Assembly (NCBI RefSeq): GCF_034314045.1
Contig: NZ_JAVIWL010000001.1
Location: 2,480,001-2,544,000 of the forward strand
Source of the DNA: Glaciimonas sp. CA11.2
GTDB lineage: Bacteria > Pseudomonadota > Gammaproteobacteria > Burkholderiales > Burkholderiaceae_D
Direction: 5' to 3'
Length of the DNA: 64,000 nucleotides
The translations under genes and the position numbers were made by a program. The notes under the pieces were generated by a model. It worked only from the letters and a program-made list of their open reading frames with translations. It was not told the origin of the DNA and searched no databases. Below are positions 26,511 through 35,690 of this stretch, piece by piece (the stretch's first letter is position 1; each line of letters opens with the position of its first letter).

Positions 26511-26572
26511 TTTATACACTCCGGCAATAATGTTTGTTTAAAGGGAACCTTGCGTTCACTAGCGATGCGCGC

Positions 26573-27409
26573 TTAAAACTCGGTCTGGTCCATGCCGCTG
26601 CCACCGGTCGCGGCGGGCCGGTTCGACGGATTGCCGTCTTGCGTATCCATCTGCTGTTTGAAGGTAGCTAATTCAGTCGTTACACTCGCCAGTGCCTCTT
26701 GCAGTGTGGCAATCTGCTTTTGTGCGGCGGTGAATTGGGTGGTGAACGATTGCGCCGTGTCGCTGGCATGCAGCGCGACGGCTTCTAAGGCTTCACTGAC
26801 ATCGTTAAAACGGGCGTCGTCGCCGTTTTCTTTTTGGGTAAAACGTTTCAGGATATTGTTGATGGTCGTCGTAAATTTACTGGGTACCGGATTGGTGCTC
26901 TCTTCAAATTCGAGCGTGACTTCGACCGCTTCAGAAAATACGTTATCGGCATGTTGTTTGCGTTCTGCGAACAGGTTAATGGCGCTGGTGGAAGCGAACG
27001 TCAGGACGCTGGTCCCGAGACTGGCCGGACTATCGGTGATGCCAAGACCCACCAGATAAGCCTCATTGCTGCCAGCAAAGGTGGGATTGATCTCAATACT
27101 GGTGTAAATCTTTTGCCGTTCTTTGCTCATGGCCACCAGCGACGGGGTCGGGTCAATCTGCGCAAATAGCGCCAGTTTGGTCACGCCATCGAGTTGAATT
27201 TCTTCGGCTTTGACGGCGGTCACGTCACCGTAGGCACGAAACGGACTATCGGGCAGCGCACTGCGGATATGCTCCATCCAGAGCCGTGCACCGTACTTGT
27301 CGGGATTAAAGGTCTTCGCCATTTGCGCAATTTGCTGGCGCGTGATCTCGCGCCCGTCGGTGGTGGCACCTTCGATGGCGACACGGAAAAATGTGGATTT
27401 AGTAGGCAT
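26573..27409 (-). CDS. P2 O-like capsid scaffold and protease
   Basis: This 278-residue protein joins an N-terminal serine protease to a C-terminal coiled-coil scaffold. The P2 GpO catalytic residues are recognisable: His in RLWMEHIRS near residue 46 and Ser in YTSIEINPTF near 106, followed by GLGITDSPASLGTS. The end (ALASVTTELATFKQQM) is a helical scaffold. It starts the leftward capsid operon and faces away from P, with a shared promoter region 27410-27553. Length matches P2 O (284). Confidence 0.87.
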   Translation of the reverse strand: MPTKSTFFRVAIEGATTDGREITRQQIAQMAKTFNPDKYGARLWMEHIRSALPDSPFRAYGDVTAVKAEEIQLDGVTKLALFAQIDPTPSLVAMSKERQKIYTSIEINPTFAGSNEAYLVGLGITDSPASLGTSVLTFASTSAINLFAERKQHADNVFSEAVEVTLEFEESTNPVPSKFTTTINNILKRFTQKENGDDARFNDVSEALEAVALHASDTAQSFTTQFTAAQKQIATLQEALASVTTELATFKQQMDTQDGNPSNRPAATGGSGMDQTEF

Positions 27410-27553
27410 GGTGTGCGCTGGTCAGCGTAAAAGTGGTCAGATGTCGCCATGGTCAACGACAGCGCGCCCTGATTCAATGCGCAGGGGGTTAGTAAGGCGC
27501 TTAGTGGCGCTTTGCTAGGAGCGTTACACGCGCGTGACCCCTACGCTTGCGGC

Positions 27554-29329
27554 ATGTCAGAAAACACCGCTCTCCCTACCGCTGAAACCGATCCACGCCG
27601 ACTCGCCAAATTTTTATACTGGCAGGGTTGGCAAATTTCTGCCGTCGCCGATTATCTGAAATTAAAACGTTCCACAGTCGAAAGCTGGAAGCAGCGCGAT
27701 GGCTGGGACAGCGCGCCCGTATTGGAAAAAGTGGAGGCAGCATTGGACGCCCGCTTGGTCCAGTTGATCGCTAAAGACGGCAAATCCGGCGGTGATTTTA
27801 AAGAGATCGATTTGCTGATGCGTCAGGTGGTACAGACCGCCCGCGTGCGTCGCTATGAAGCACCCGGCGGCAATGAAGTGGATCTCAATCCGAAGCTGGC
27901 GAACCGCAACGCAGGACCCAAGAAAAAGCCGATCCGCAATGAATTCAGCGACGAACAGCGCATCCAGTTGCTGGACGCCTTTCAGGATTCCCTATTTGAT
28001 TATCAGAAGGTCTGGCACCGCAACAGTGACCAGCGCACGCGGGTGATTCTCAAATCGCGGCAGATCGGCGCGACCTGGTATTTTGCCCGCGAGGCGCTGG
28101 CCGATGCGATTGAAACCGGACGTAATCAGATTTTTTTATCGGCGTCCAAAGCGCAGGCGCATGTGTTTAAGCAATACATTATTCAATTTGCCAAGGACGC
28201 CGCCGGGGTTGAATTGAGTGGTGATCCGATTGTATTACCGAACGGTGCGCACCTGTATTTTCTTGGTACCAATGCGCGCACTGCGCAGGGCTATCACGGC
28301 AACTTTTATTTTGATGAATTTTTCTGGACGCATAACTTTGCCGAGTTAAACAAAGTCGCCTCCGGCATGGCGCTGCATAAGCAATGGCGCAAGACCTACT
28401 TTTCGACACCGTCGTCGATTACCCATCAGGCCTATCCGTTCTGGAGCGGCGACGGGTTCAATAAACGCCGCGCTGTGGCCAATCAGATCGCCATCGATCT
28501 GTCGCACAAACGGTTGGCGGCGGGCTTCACTGGCGAGGACAAAATCTGGCGCCAGATCGTCACCATTCTGGACGCCGAGCGCGGTGGCTGCAATCTATTC
28601 GATATCGACGAATTGCGTAATTTCGAATACAGCCCGGACCAGTTCGAAAACCTGCTGATGTGTAATTTTATCGACGACACCCAGTCGATTTTTCCGCTGA
28701 TGGAGTTGCAGCGCTGCATGGTCGATACCTGGGTCGAGTGGTCCGACTTTAAGGTGTTTGCCACGCGACCGTTTGGGAACCGGGCGGTCTGGATCGGCTA
28801 CGATCCCTCGCTCACTGGAGATAGTGCTGGGTGCGTGGTGCTGGCTCCCCCGTTGGTTGCTGGTGGCAAGTTCCGCATCCTGGAGCGCCATCAGTGGCGT
28901 GATATGGATTTCGAAGCACAGGCCGAGGCGATCCGGCAAATGACGCTCCGTTATAACGTGGAATACATCGGCATCGATACCACCGGCATGGGGATAGGCG
29001 TCTTTCCGTTAGTGCGCCAGTTCTTTCCGGCGGCTACCGCGATTACCTATTCGGTCGAAGTGAAGACCCGCATGGTGTTAAAGGCTAAAAACATCATCAG
29101 TAAAGCCCGGCTCGAATTCGACGCCGGATCGATCGATATCGCGCAGGCCTTTATGGCGATCCATAAAACGCTCACCGCCAGCGGTCGGCAAGCTACCTAC
29201 GAAGCAAGTCGCACCGATGCCACCGGCCATGCCGATCTGGCGTGGGCGTGTATGCACGCACTCGACCACGAGCCGTTTGAAGGCGGTCATTCCAACACCC
29301 AATCCTTTATGGAGATTTATACCTCATGA
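27554..29329 (+). CDS. P2 P-like terminase large subunit (ATPase)
   Basis: This 591-residue motor protein packs DNA into the procapsid. The N-terminus is a helix-turn-helix (ADYLKLKRSTVESWKQRDGW). An ATPase follows, with SRQIGATWYFAREAL, a Walker B-like FYFDEFFW and the coupling motif KTYFSTPSS; the C-terminal nuclease part shows IGYDPSLTGDSAG and IGIDTTGMGIG. I start at ATG 27554 (MSENTALP), where family similarity begins, rather than at 27512. It is divergent from O and overlaps Q by four bases (ATGA). It is fully open. Confidence 0.9.
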   Translation: MSENTALPTAETDPRRLAKFLYWQGWQISAVADYLKLKRSTVESWKQRDGWDSAPVLEKVEAALDARLVQLIAKDGKSGGDFKEIDLLMRQVVQTARVRRYEAPGGNEVDLNPKLANRNAGPKKKPIRNEFSDEQRIQLLDAFQDSLFDYQKVWHRNSDQRTRVILKSRQIGATWYFAREALADAIETGRNQIFLSASKAQAHVFKQYIIQFAKDAAGVELSGDPIVLPNGAHLYFLGTNARTAQGYHGNFYFDEFFWTHNFAELNKVASGMALHKQWRKTYFSTPSSITHQAYPFWSGDGFNKRRAVANQIAIDLSHKRLAAGFTGEDKIWRQIVTILDAERGGCNLFDIDELRNFEYSPDQFENLLMCNFIDDTQSIFPLMELQRCMVDTWVEWSDFKVFATRPFGNRAVWIGYDPSLTGDSAGCVVLAPPLVAGGKFRILERHQWRDMDFEAQAEAIRQMTLRYNVEYIGIDTTGMGIGVFPLVRQFFPAATAITYSVEVKTRMVLKAKNIISKARLEFDAGSIDIAQAFMAIHKTLTASGRQATYEASRTDATGHADLAWACMHALDHEPFEGGHSNTQSFMEIYTS

Positions 29330-30438
29330 GCAATAAGCAACAGGCGCGATTCCGTGCCGACAACATGGGCACGGCTACCACCACCGACCTCGCTACCACC
29401 GCAATCCCGACGACGAGCGACAAGGCAGCAAACGCCGCGGCAGGCTTCGAAGCCTTCACGTTTGGCGATCCGACGCCGGTACTCGATCACGCCGAGATCC
29501 TCGATAGTTTGGAATGCTGGTCGAACGGGCGCTGGTATGAGCCACCTGTCAATTATGCCGGGTTGACAAAATCGTTTAACTCGAGCGTCCACCACAGCAG
29601 CGCGATCTACTTCAAAGCCAACATCCTGACCTCGACGTTTGTGCCGACACCTCTACTGTCACGCGATGCGTTCAAACGGCTGACGCTGGATTTTTTAACC
29701 TTTGGCAATGCGTACCTGGAGAAACGGGTCAGCCGCAGCGGCAAGCTGTTGGCGCTGGCGCATGCGTTAGCCAAGTACGTGCGGCGCGGGCGCGATCTGG
29801 ACCAGTATTATTTCGTGCGCGGCTGGCAGGAAGAGTATGCGTTTCGCACCGGCTCACTGTGTCACCTGATGGACCCCGACGTGAATCAGGAAGTCTACGG
29901 CGTGCCGCAATATCTGAGTGCATTGCAGTCGGCGTGGCTCAACGAAGCAGCGACCTTATTTCGGCGCAAGTATTACAAGAACGGTTCCCACGCCGGATTC
30001 ATCTTTTACATGACCGACGCGGCCGCAAACAACGCCGACGTGGACAACCTGCGCCAGGCCATGCGTGACAGCAAGGGGCCGGGCAATTTCCGCAACCTGT
30101 TCATGTATGCACCGAATGGGAAGAAAGACGGCATTCAGATTCTGCCGGTCTCGGACGTGGCGGCGAAGGATGAATTCTTCAACATCAAAGGCGTGACCCG
30201 CGACGACGTGCTGGCTGCACACCGCGTGCCGCCCCAGTTGCTCGGCATCATGCCCAATAACACCGGCGGCTTCGGAGCCGTCGAACCGGCAGCGCGGGTG
30301 TTCGCCCGCAATGAACTGGTCCCGCTGCAATCGCAGTTTTTAGCCATCAATGATTGGGCCGGACAAGAGGTCGTGAAGTTTGACGACTATGTACTGGTAA
30401 CCGGCGAATCCAAGACCAATGAAAGGGCAGCATCATGA
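29326..30438 (+). CDS. P2 Q-like portal protein
   Basis: This 370-residue portal forms the ring through which DNA enters the head. PBSX/P2-family marks are WYEPPVNYAGL near residue 67, HHSSAIYFKAN near 90, LTFGNAYLEK near 130 and the C-terminal HRVPPQLLGIMPNN. Start and stop both overlap the neighbours by ATGA. The length is normal for the family (344 in P2, slightly longer in Burkholderiales phages). Confidence 0.9.
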   Translation: MSNKQQARFRADNMGTATTTDLATTAIPTTSDKAANAAAGFEAFTFGDPTPVLDHAEILDSLECWSNGRWYEPPVNYAGLTKSFNSSVHHSSAIYFKANILTSTFVPTPLLSRDAFKRLTLDFLTFGNAYLEKRVSRSGKLLALAHALAKYVRRGRDLDQYYFVRGWQEEYAFRTGSLCHLMDPDVNQEVYGVPQYLSALQSAWLNEAATLFRRKYYKNGSHAGFIFYMTDAAANNADVDNLRQAMRDSKGPGNFRNLFMYAPNGKKDGIQILPVSDVAAKDEFFNIKGVTRDDVLAAHRVPPQLLGIMPNNTGGFGAVEPAARVFARNELVPLQSQFLAINDWAGQEVVKFDDYVLVTGESKTNERAAS

Positions 30439-30644
30439 GCGACATCGCGGACCGCGCCGACTGGCGCATTGCCCACGAGATGACGACCGCGCTGGCGCAA
30501 GTGCGCCGCATACCATTGTTGCAGGCCGATCACCACTGCCATTTCTGTCAGGCACCCATAGCATCCGCGTTGCTCTTCTGTGATGTGGACTGCCGCGATG
30601 ACTACGAGCGGGAGCAGGCAGCGCTGAGACGCGCCGGACGATAA
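30435..30644 (+). CDS. Small zinc-ribbon protein downstream of the portal gene
   Basis: This 69-residue protein has a four-cysteine knuckle, CHFCQAP ... CDVDC, near residues 35-55, flanked by charged helices. It overlaps the portal stop by ATGA, so it is co-translated with packaging genes. Similar tiny zinc proteins trail Q in P2-like phages of Burkholderiales; their function is unknown. It ends 54 bases before a good terminator. Confidence 0.7.
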   Translation: MSDIADRADWRIAHEMTTALAQVRRIPLLQADHHCHFCQAPIASALLFCDVDCRDDYEREQAALRRAGR

Positions 30645-30697
30645 CCCGCCTCTATAGCCCGATGCCGCGCACGCTGCGAGTGCACCACACCCCAATT

Positions 30698-30720
30698 GAC
30701 CGCCTTGCGCGGTCTTTTTT
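30698..30720 (+). terminator. Intrinsic terminator of the P-Q operon
   Basis: GACCGC-CTTGC-GCGGTC followed by six Ts (30715-30720). It closes the rightward packaging operon. Confidence 0.85.
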
Positions 30721-31143
30721 ACGTCCCGCGTTGCATTGTTTTTTTGATCTTATTGATGTCCGCCAGGCCCAGCGCCGCGCACTACCCACCACGCCTGCGG
30801 GCTTCATTAGATGCACTGGTATTAGTGCACCGTGCAACGCCGCCACAGCCCCGCCCTGAGCGGGGCGCGGGGGGAGTAACTCTGCAACAGCGTGACGCAG
30901 TTTGATGCAGCTGGAGCCTGTTTTAATATGCACAAGCGCTAGTGCACCAAAAAAATTGTGCATCAAAAAACCATTTACGTATTTTTCTATGAAGCAATTT
31001 TTTTCGGGTCGTTTTTTGATCAGTGAAGTCTTCAAAGAACGCGGTCACGTATTCATGTACCACGTTGGTCAGCATTAATTTTTTTCACTGCAGCGTTGCA
31101 TCGTGCCGCAGCGGACATAAAACATTGACGCTTTCACCATACG
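30721..31143. other. Gap after the packaging operon, including a GC-rich hairpin
   Basis: No convincing gene is visible. A hairpin CCCCGC-CCTGA-GCGGGG (30849-30865) followed by a G-rich run lies where P2 phages carry the cos site, just beyond Q. An open frame of 29 codons at 30990-31079 (+) may be a gene fragment. Several TGCAC/GTGCA words and A/T runs follow. The phage boundary probably falls in this stretch. Confidence 0.4.
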
Positions 31144-31250
31144 CTAGGGAAGTACTGACTAATTAGACTTTTTATGACAATTTTATCTTTAACTCCTTGA
31201 TTTATAAAAAGATCAAACTTGCATTTCAGAATTAATCAGCGCTTCCCTAG
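31144..31250. mobile_element. 99-bp MITE with IS5-group ends and CTAG target duplication
   Basis: The ends GGAAGTACTGACTAATT (from 31148) and, in reverse complement, GGAAGCGCTGATTAATT (ending 31246) form terminal inverted repeats matching at about 14 of 17 positions. They are flanked on both sides by CTAG (31144-31147 and 31247-31250), the target duplication (CTAR) of the IS5 subgroup, whose elements also begin GGAAG. The interior is non-coding and AT-rich. It is a non-autonomous miniature element moved in trans. Confidence 0.72.
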
Positions 31251-31331
31251 CAGTTCGATGCCGAACGTCCAACGAGTCCGCGAGCGGCACGGCCCGACTG
31301 GATCGGCGAATTCAAGCTTAAGCCGTACTCA

Positions 31332-32467
31332 TCAATTTATATTCAGGTCCATACACTTTAATAATTGCGACGTCGACCTTCCGTACCAAGTAGCAGAGAA
31401 TGCTCGCTGCACTTTGGCCGGAGAGGCAATTTGGTTGGAGATAAGCAACTGCGCTAACAATCGCGATTTCTGAGGATTGAGATCAAGGGAAGCTACAAAG
31501 CCAAACTTGTCGTCGTCAACTTCAACGTTGCGATTTACAAATCCTGACGGTACCCTAGTGGATTGAACGACTACTATACCGTTCTTGACAGCCCGTTTAA
31601 GAGCATTCATCGCCTCTTTTGATGTGTTACCGTCTCCCACACCGGCAAGTACGATTCCCTTTGCCTTGCTCGCGATAGCATCGTCAATCTGCACGGCATC
31701 CATATTGCTATGAGAGTACACAATATCTACGCGCGGTAACTGATCGTTGTTTGGTAGGGTGAGAATATATTGATGTCGATCCGCGGGCGGATAAATGTAG
31801 CGGACGCTTCCGGGATCAACGTATCCGATCGGCCCCGCATTTGGAGAGGCGAAGGTCTCCAATGCAGTAGTATTCGTTTTCGTCGCCCAGCGCGCAGCCT
31901 GAATTTTATCGTTTAACACGACCATAACGCCTCGCCCCTGCGGCTTGGGACTCGCGGCCACCTCGACTGCTTCATAGAGGTTTCCGGGGCCATCTGCACT
32001 GATAGCGGTCGATGGACGCATCGACCCAACAAGCACCACCGGTAATTTTGTGTGCAACACTTTATCCAGGAAAAAAGCGGTCTCTTCCATGGCGTCGGTC
32101 CCATGCGTTACGATTACTGCATCGTCCTCGCGGCGATCAAAAATTTGCTGGATGCGATGAGCAAGCTCAAACCAGATTTTGTCATTCATATCTTGCGATC
32201 CGACTGAAGATATTTGCTCTGCGCTAATGCGGGCCAACTTTTCGATTCCAGGAACCGATTGATTTGCTGTTGCCCGGTGATGCCACCCGTAGAGTTATAT
32301 CCAATCGCTGATCGTGGGTCTGCTTGACCAGCAATAGTTCCGCCGGTCGCTAGAACAATGATGCGGGGCAAGCTAGCTGCCGCCTCTGAAGCAACAATTT
32401 CTTGAGCCGTTTGAGTAGGCTCAACAGCACTCGCAGTTTGCACGCACATGATTGCTGCTAGCGCCAT
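31332..32467 (-). pseudogene. ansB: Type II L-asparaginase, frameshifted
   Basis: The gene encodes a periplasmic asparaginase converting asparagine to aspartate and ammonia. The first frame (32467 down to about 32262) gives a signal-like start and the catalytic VLATGGTIAG with YNSTGGITGQQ. The second frame (to 31332) gives ARISAEQISSVGSQDM and the second catalytic block VTHGTDAMEETAF. Reading a third frame across the junction restores SVPGIEKLARI, so one small indel near 32262 breaks the gene. The signal peptide also lacks the usual basic start; an in-frame TAG lies just upstream. It is either a true pseudogene or one sequencing error. Aspartate would feed the DctA/dehydratase genes beside it. 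Confidence 0.83.
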
Positions 32468-32694
32468 AGAAACTAATGTCGTTTTTGGGCGCTAGTCAAG
32501 AAATATTTGATAGTATTTATTAATTTTCATCTAACATTTCTATATGATTAATTATCGTTTTCCGAAAATATTTTGTGAATCGCTTGAACAATCAAATGCA
32601 TGCTTGCTCCGCTCTGAATCATGTTTTCGCGAACGAAACTTTACGCCCAAAAAGTGGAGTAAATATTAAACTGAATACATAATTTTTGTCGGCG

Positions 32695-33978
32695 TTAATA
32701 CTTCTCGTGCGCAATTTCGAGCAGTGTCAAGGCGTCGGTTTCTCCTTCCAGATTGTATTCGGAGCGCTGTCCATGCCAATATGCAATCGCCATGGTTGCG
32801 ACGCCGTTGCCTGTGGTGTTTGTCATCGTGCGGATAGGGTCCATTAAGCGGTCGACACCGAGAATGAGTGCTAAACCAGCCAATGGAATATCTGGGAACA
32901 TCGTGAGCGATGCAGCAAGCGTGACAAACGATCCCCCCGTTACGCCCGCAACACCTTTAGAGGTGAGCGGGAATACGAAAAGTAGTGAAACCTGTTCACC
33001 AATACCGAGGTGCAAGCCTGCAGCCTGTGCAATGAACATAGCTGCCAATGTCATGTAGATTGAAGAACCGTCGAGATTGAACGAATAACCCGCCGGAACC
33101 ACGAATCCAATTACACCCTTGCTGCAACCAGCACTTTCCAATTTCTTCATAAGACCAGGCAAGGCGGCCTCAGATGAAGCTGTGGTGAATGCAATAATCA
33201 TCTCCTCCTTAATGTAGCGCAAAAACTTCAGCAAGCTAAAATTTGCCAATTTTGCGACCGTACCAAATACAATCAAAAAGAACAATCCACAGCCGAGATA
33301 GACGAGACCAACCAATTTAGCGAGCGGCATAAGCGAAGCCAGCCCGAACTTCCCAAGTGTGTAGGCTACGGCACCAAATACGCCAATCGGAGCAAGCTTT
33401 AAGACGACATCAATAACCTTGAAAACTGCTTCCGAGCAAATATGCAGTAGCTGAGTGACGGGAGAGGCACGTTCTCCCATTGCGTAAAGCGCGTAGCCGA
33501 ACAACAGTGAAACGAGAAGAATTTGTAACATGACACCGCCCGCGAGCGCATCGACAACGGTCTTCGGAATAATATTAAGTATGAAATCCACCGACGACAG
33601 GGCTTTACCACTCTCTGCAAATTTGGCCGCAGTCACCATGCCATCTACCGGAATAGTGAGACCGACGCCCGGCTGGAAGATATTCGCGAGTACCATGCCC
33701 AATATCAAGGCAATCGTGCTGACAATTTCGAAGTAGAGAAGCGATGATAGCCCTAAACGACCAAGGCCCGAACCTTTCTTAATTTGTGCGAAGCCAGTGA
33801 CAATAGTCAGAAAAACGAGAAGACCTGCGACCATCTTGATGAGTTTCACGAAACCCACCGCAAGAGGATTGAGATCTGCACCGAAACTAGGATAGATTAA
33901 TCCTACTGCGGCACCAAGGAGCAAACCTATCGCAAGTTGGAAGGATAACGTATAGTATAGAGGCTTTTTAGTAGCCAT
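32695..33978 (-). CDS. dctA: C4-dicarboxylate/cation symporter
   Basis: This 427-residue inner-membrane symporter of the DAACS (SLC1-like) family takes up succinate, fumarate, malate or aspartate with protons or sodium. Family marks are QIKKGSGLGRLG near residue 80, the hairpin AFTTASSEAALPGLM near 272, and GYSFNLDGSSIYMT near 300 and the GVAGVTGGSFVTLA loop near 346. The length equals E. coli DctA (428). I used the ATG at 33978, where similarity begins. It reads in the same direction as ridA and the dehydratase, about 235 bases downstream, and may share their control. Confidence 0.9.
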   Translation of the reverse strand: MATKKPLYYTLSFQLAIGLLLGAAVGLIYPSFGADLNPLAVGFVKLIKMVAGLLVFLTIVTGFAQIKKGSGLGRLGLSSLLYFEIVSTIALILGMVLANIFQPGVGLTIPVDGMVTAAKFAESGKALSSVDFILNIIPKTVVDALAGGVMLQILLVSLLFGYALYAMGERASPVTQLLHICSEAVFKVIDVVLKLAPIGVFGAVAYTLGKFGLASLMPLAKLVGLVYLGCGLFFLIVFGTVAKLANFSLLKFLRYIKEEMIIAFTTASSEAALPGLMKKLESAGCSKGVIGFVVPAGYSFNLDGSSIYMTLAAMFIAQAAGLHLGIGEQVSLLFVFPLTSKGVAGVTGGSFVTLAASLTMFPDIPLAGLALILGVDRLMDPIRTMTNTTGNGVATMAIAYWHGQRSEYNLEGETDALTLLEIAHEKY

Positions 33979-34213
33979 AATTGCCTCGGGAGCTTGAACA
34001 TACAACTTTGGGGTTATCACACTCGACTAAAAAATTCAGGTTCATTTCAAGAATTATCCAGCCTGTAAGGCGGTTTTTTTTCATGTAACTGTCTCCTCCA
34101 AAAATATTTTTCAAACAAATTGCGTTTGACCGTGTCAGCTAGTAAAAGAATTGAGAGCCCGATGCTTGTCTGGGGTGGATCGCTACTAGATGCGATTTAT
34201 TTTTCTCCGTTAA

Positions 34214-34603
34214 TCATCGACGACGTTCTTCAGGAATAAATGCAATGACTTGTAATTCGATGGAATAACCATGGTGCAATGCAGGAACAGGCACAATGGC
34301 ACGAGCAGGCGTGTGGACGCCGAGAACCCGGCTATATACTTTGTTAAATGCAGTCCAGTTTTCTACGCCGACCATATAGACGGTCACCTGAATTACATCC
34401 GCATAAGTCCCGCCCGCAGCCTCAATTACTTTTTGACATTGATTAAGGACGGCCTCTGACTGCGCCTCAAAATCATGTTTTTTTGGTTCGATCAGATTTA
34501 GTGCTGGAAGCATTCCCGATAAGAATACAAAGCCGTTCTGTTCTACTGCTTGTGCATAATGACCAAGTGGCTCGGGTGCTTCGAGGGTATGAATGATTTT
34601 CAT
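34214..34603 (-). CDS. RidA-family enamine/imine deaminase
   Basis: This 129-residue protein of the YjgF/YER057c/RidA family hydrolyses reactive enamine/imine intermediates released by PLP dehydratases. The key Arg is in the motif PARAIVPV near residue 102, with QVTVYMV near 79 and a C-terminal IELQVIAFIP. It lies 68 bases after the dehydratase gene that makes such intermediates, which supports the role directly. The ATG at 34603 fits the family length; the ribosome site is weak, as expected of a gene translated within an operon. Confidence 0.88.
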   Translation of the reverse strand: MKIIHTLEAPEPLGHYAQAVEQNGFVFLSGMLPALNLIEPKKHDFEAQSEAVLNQCQKVIEAAGGTYADVIQVTVYMVGVENWTAFNKVYSRVLGVHTPARAIVPVPALHHGYSIELQVIAFIPEERRR

Positions 34604-34671
34604 GGATATATTGCTTTCGGCAACTTGAAATTTTCGTCGGACCTGCGCTCGGATGAGATTCAAACAATTAA

Positions 34672-35637
34672 TTAGGCAATAAATTTTGCAAAGGACTGCA
34701 GATCCACGTTGCCGCCACTAATGATGATTCCAACCTTCTTACCTTCAATTGGATAGGCATGATGGAGGGCCGCCGCAGACGCAAGACATCCGGTCGGTTC
34801 AACCACGATCTTCATTCTTTCAGCAAAGAATTTCATCGTTTCAATGAGTTGTGAATCAGAGACGGTAACGATCTCGTGCACATGGCGTTTTATTACATCA
34901 AAATTGTGATTTCCAATGTGGGTTACCTTAGCGCCGTCTGCAATTGTGTCGGGAACATCGATGTGAACTATTTTTCCCGTGCGGAAGGATTGCTGACCAT
35001 CGTTCCCAGCTTCAGGTTCGACTCCAATGACATTGCATTTTTTGCTCATGATTGACGCAGCCAGTGCAGATCCGGCAAGCAATCCGCCACCGCCAAGACA
35101 GACTAGTAGAGTATCCAACTCGCCAACCTCCTCGAATAATTCCAGCGCCGCTGTCCCTTGTCCGCAAATGACGTCGGCATGATCGTAGGGAGGAATGAGT
35201 GTCATATTCTTTTCTTGTGCAAGCTTGCGTCCGATTTCTTCACGATTTTCCGTATACCGGTTATAGGTGAGGACTTCCGCGCCATAGCCTTTTGTGGCTT
35301 GAATCTTTAGGACCGGAGCATCCTCCGGCATGATAATGACTGCGCGGATCTTGAGAAGACTGGCGGCGAGGGCAATTGCCTGGGCATGATTTCCGGATGA
35401 GTAGGTCAGTACGCCATTGCGACGTTGCTCTTCAGAGAACTGAACCAATGCGTTGTAGGCACCGCGAAATTTGAATGCCCCAATACGTTGCAGGTTTTCA
35501 CATTTGAAGAATAGTTCGGCACCAGCGATTTTGTTTGCTGTGCTCGACGTAAGGACAGGTGTGCGATGCGCGATGTTCTTGATACGTTGCGCAGCATTTT
35601 GAACGTCGCTGCCGTGAAGCTGAATAGTTTTTGTCAT
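34672..35637 (-). CDS. PLP-dependent threonine/serine or 3-hydroxyaspartate dehydratase
   Basis: This 321-residue fold-type II PLP enzyme belongs to the threonine dehydratase/serine racemase/threo-3-hydroxyaspartate ammonia-lyase group. The PLP lysine is in AFKFRGAYN near residue 56, with SSGNHAQA near 82, the phosphate loop GGGGLLAG near 183 and SGGNVD near the end. There is no ACT domain, so it is a catabolic, not IlvA-type, enzyme. Neighbours DctA, RidA and an asparaginase gene point to C4 amino acids, so 3-hydroxyaspartate to oxaloacetate plus ammonia is an attractive guess; threonine or serine are alternatives. A palindromic operator lies 66 bases upstream. Confidence 0.87.
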   Translation of the reverse strand: MTKTIQLHGSDVQNAAQRIKNIAHRTPVLTSSTANKIAGAELFFKCENLQRIGAFKFRGAYNALVQFSEEQRRNGVLTYSSGNHAQAIALAASLLKIRAVIIMPEDAPVLKIQATKGYGAEVLTYNRYTENREEIGRKLAQEKNMTLIPPYDHADVICGQGTAALELFEEVGELDTLLVCLGGGGLLAGSALAASIMSKKCNVIGVEPEAGNDGQQSFRTGKIVHIDVPDTIADGAKVTHIGNHNFDVIKRHVHEIVTVSDSQLIETMKFFAERMKIVVEPTGCLASAAALHHAYPIEGKKVGIIISGGNVDLQSFAKFIA

Positions 35638-35690
35638 GACACTCTCTTCTATCGATATAAACCAGAAGAACTAAGTGTAAGACCGAATAT

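Larger units (their letters stand above)
18573..30720. mobile_element. P2-like prophage remnant: capsid, packaging and lysis genes, no tail operon
   Basis: Recognisable P2 genes occur in the P2 order, read from the right: Q and P rightward; then leftward O, N, M, L, X, two holin-type genes, endolysin, Rz/Rz1, R, S. Everything that should follow S in P2 (V, W, J, I, H, G, FI, FII, E, T, U, D, ogr) is absent, as are replication genes, repressor and integrase. Left of S are a second S fragment, a PEP-CTERM gene, a toxin-antitoxin pair and a dead Dam gene. Left and right ends are set by the outermost phage-like genes, not by visible attachment sites. Confidence 0.82.
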
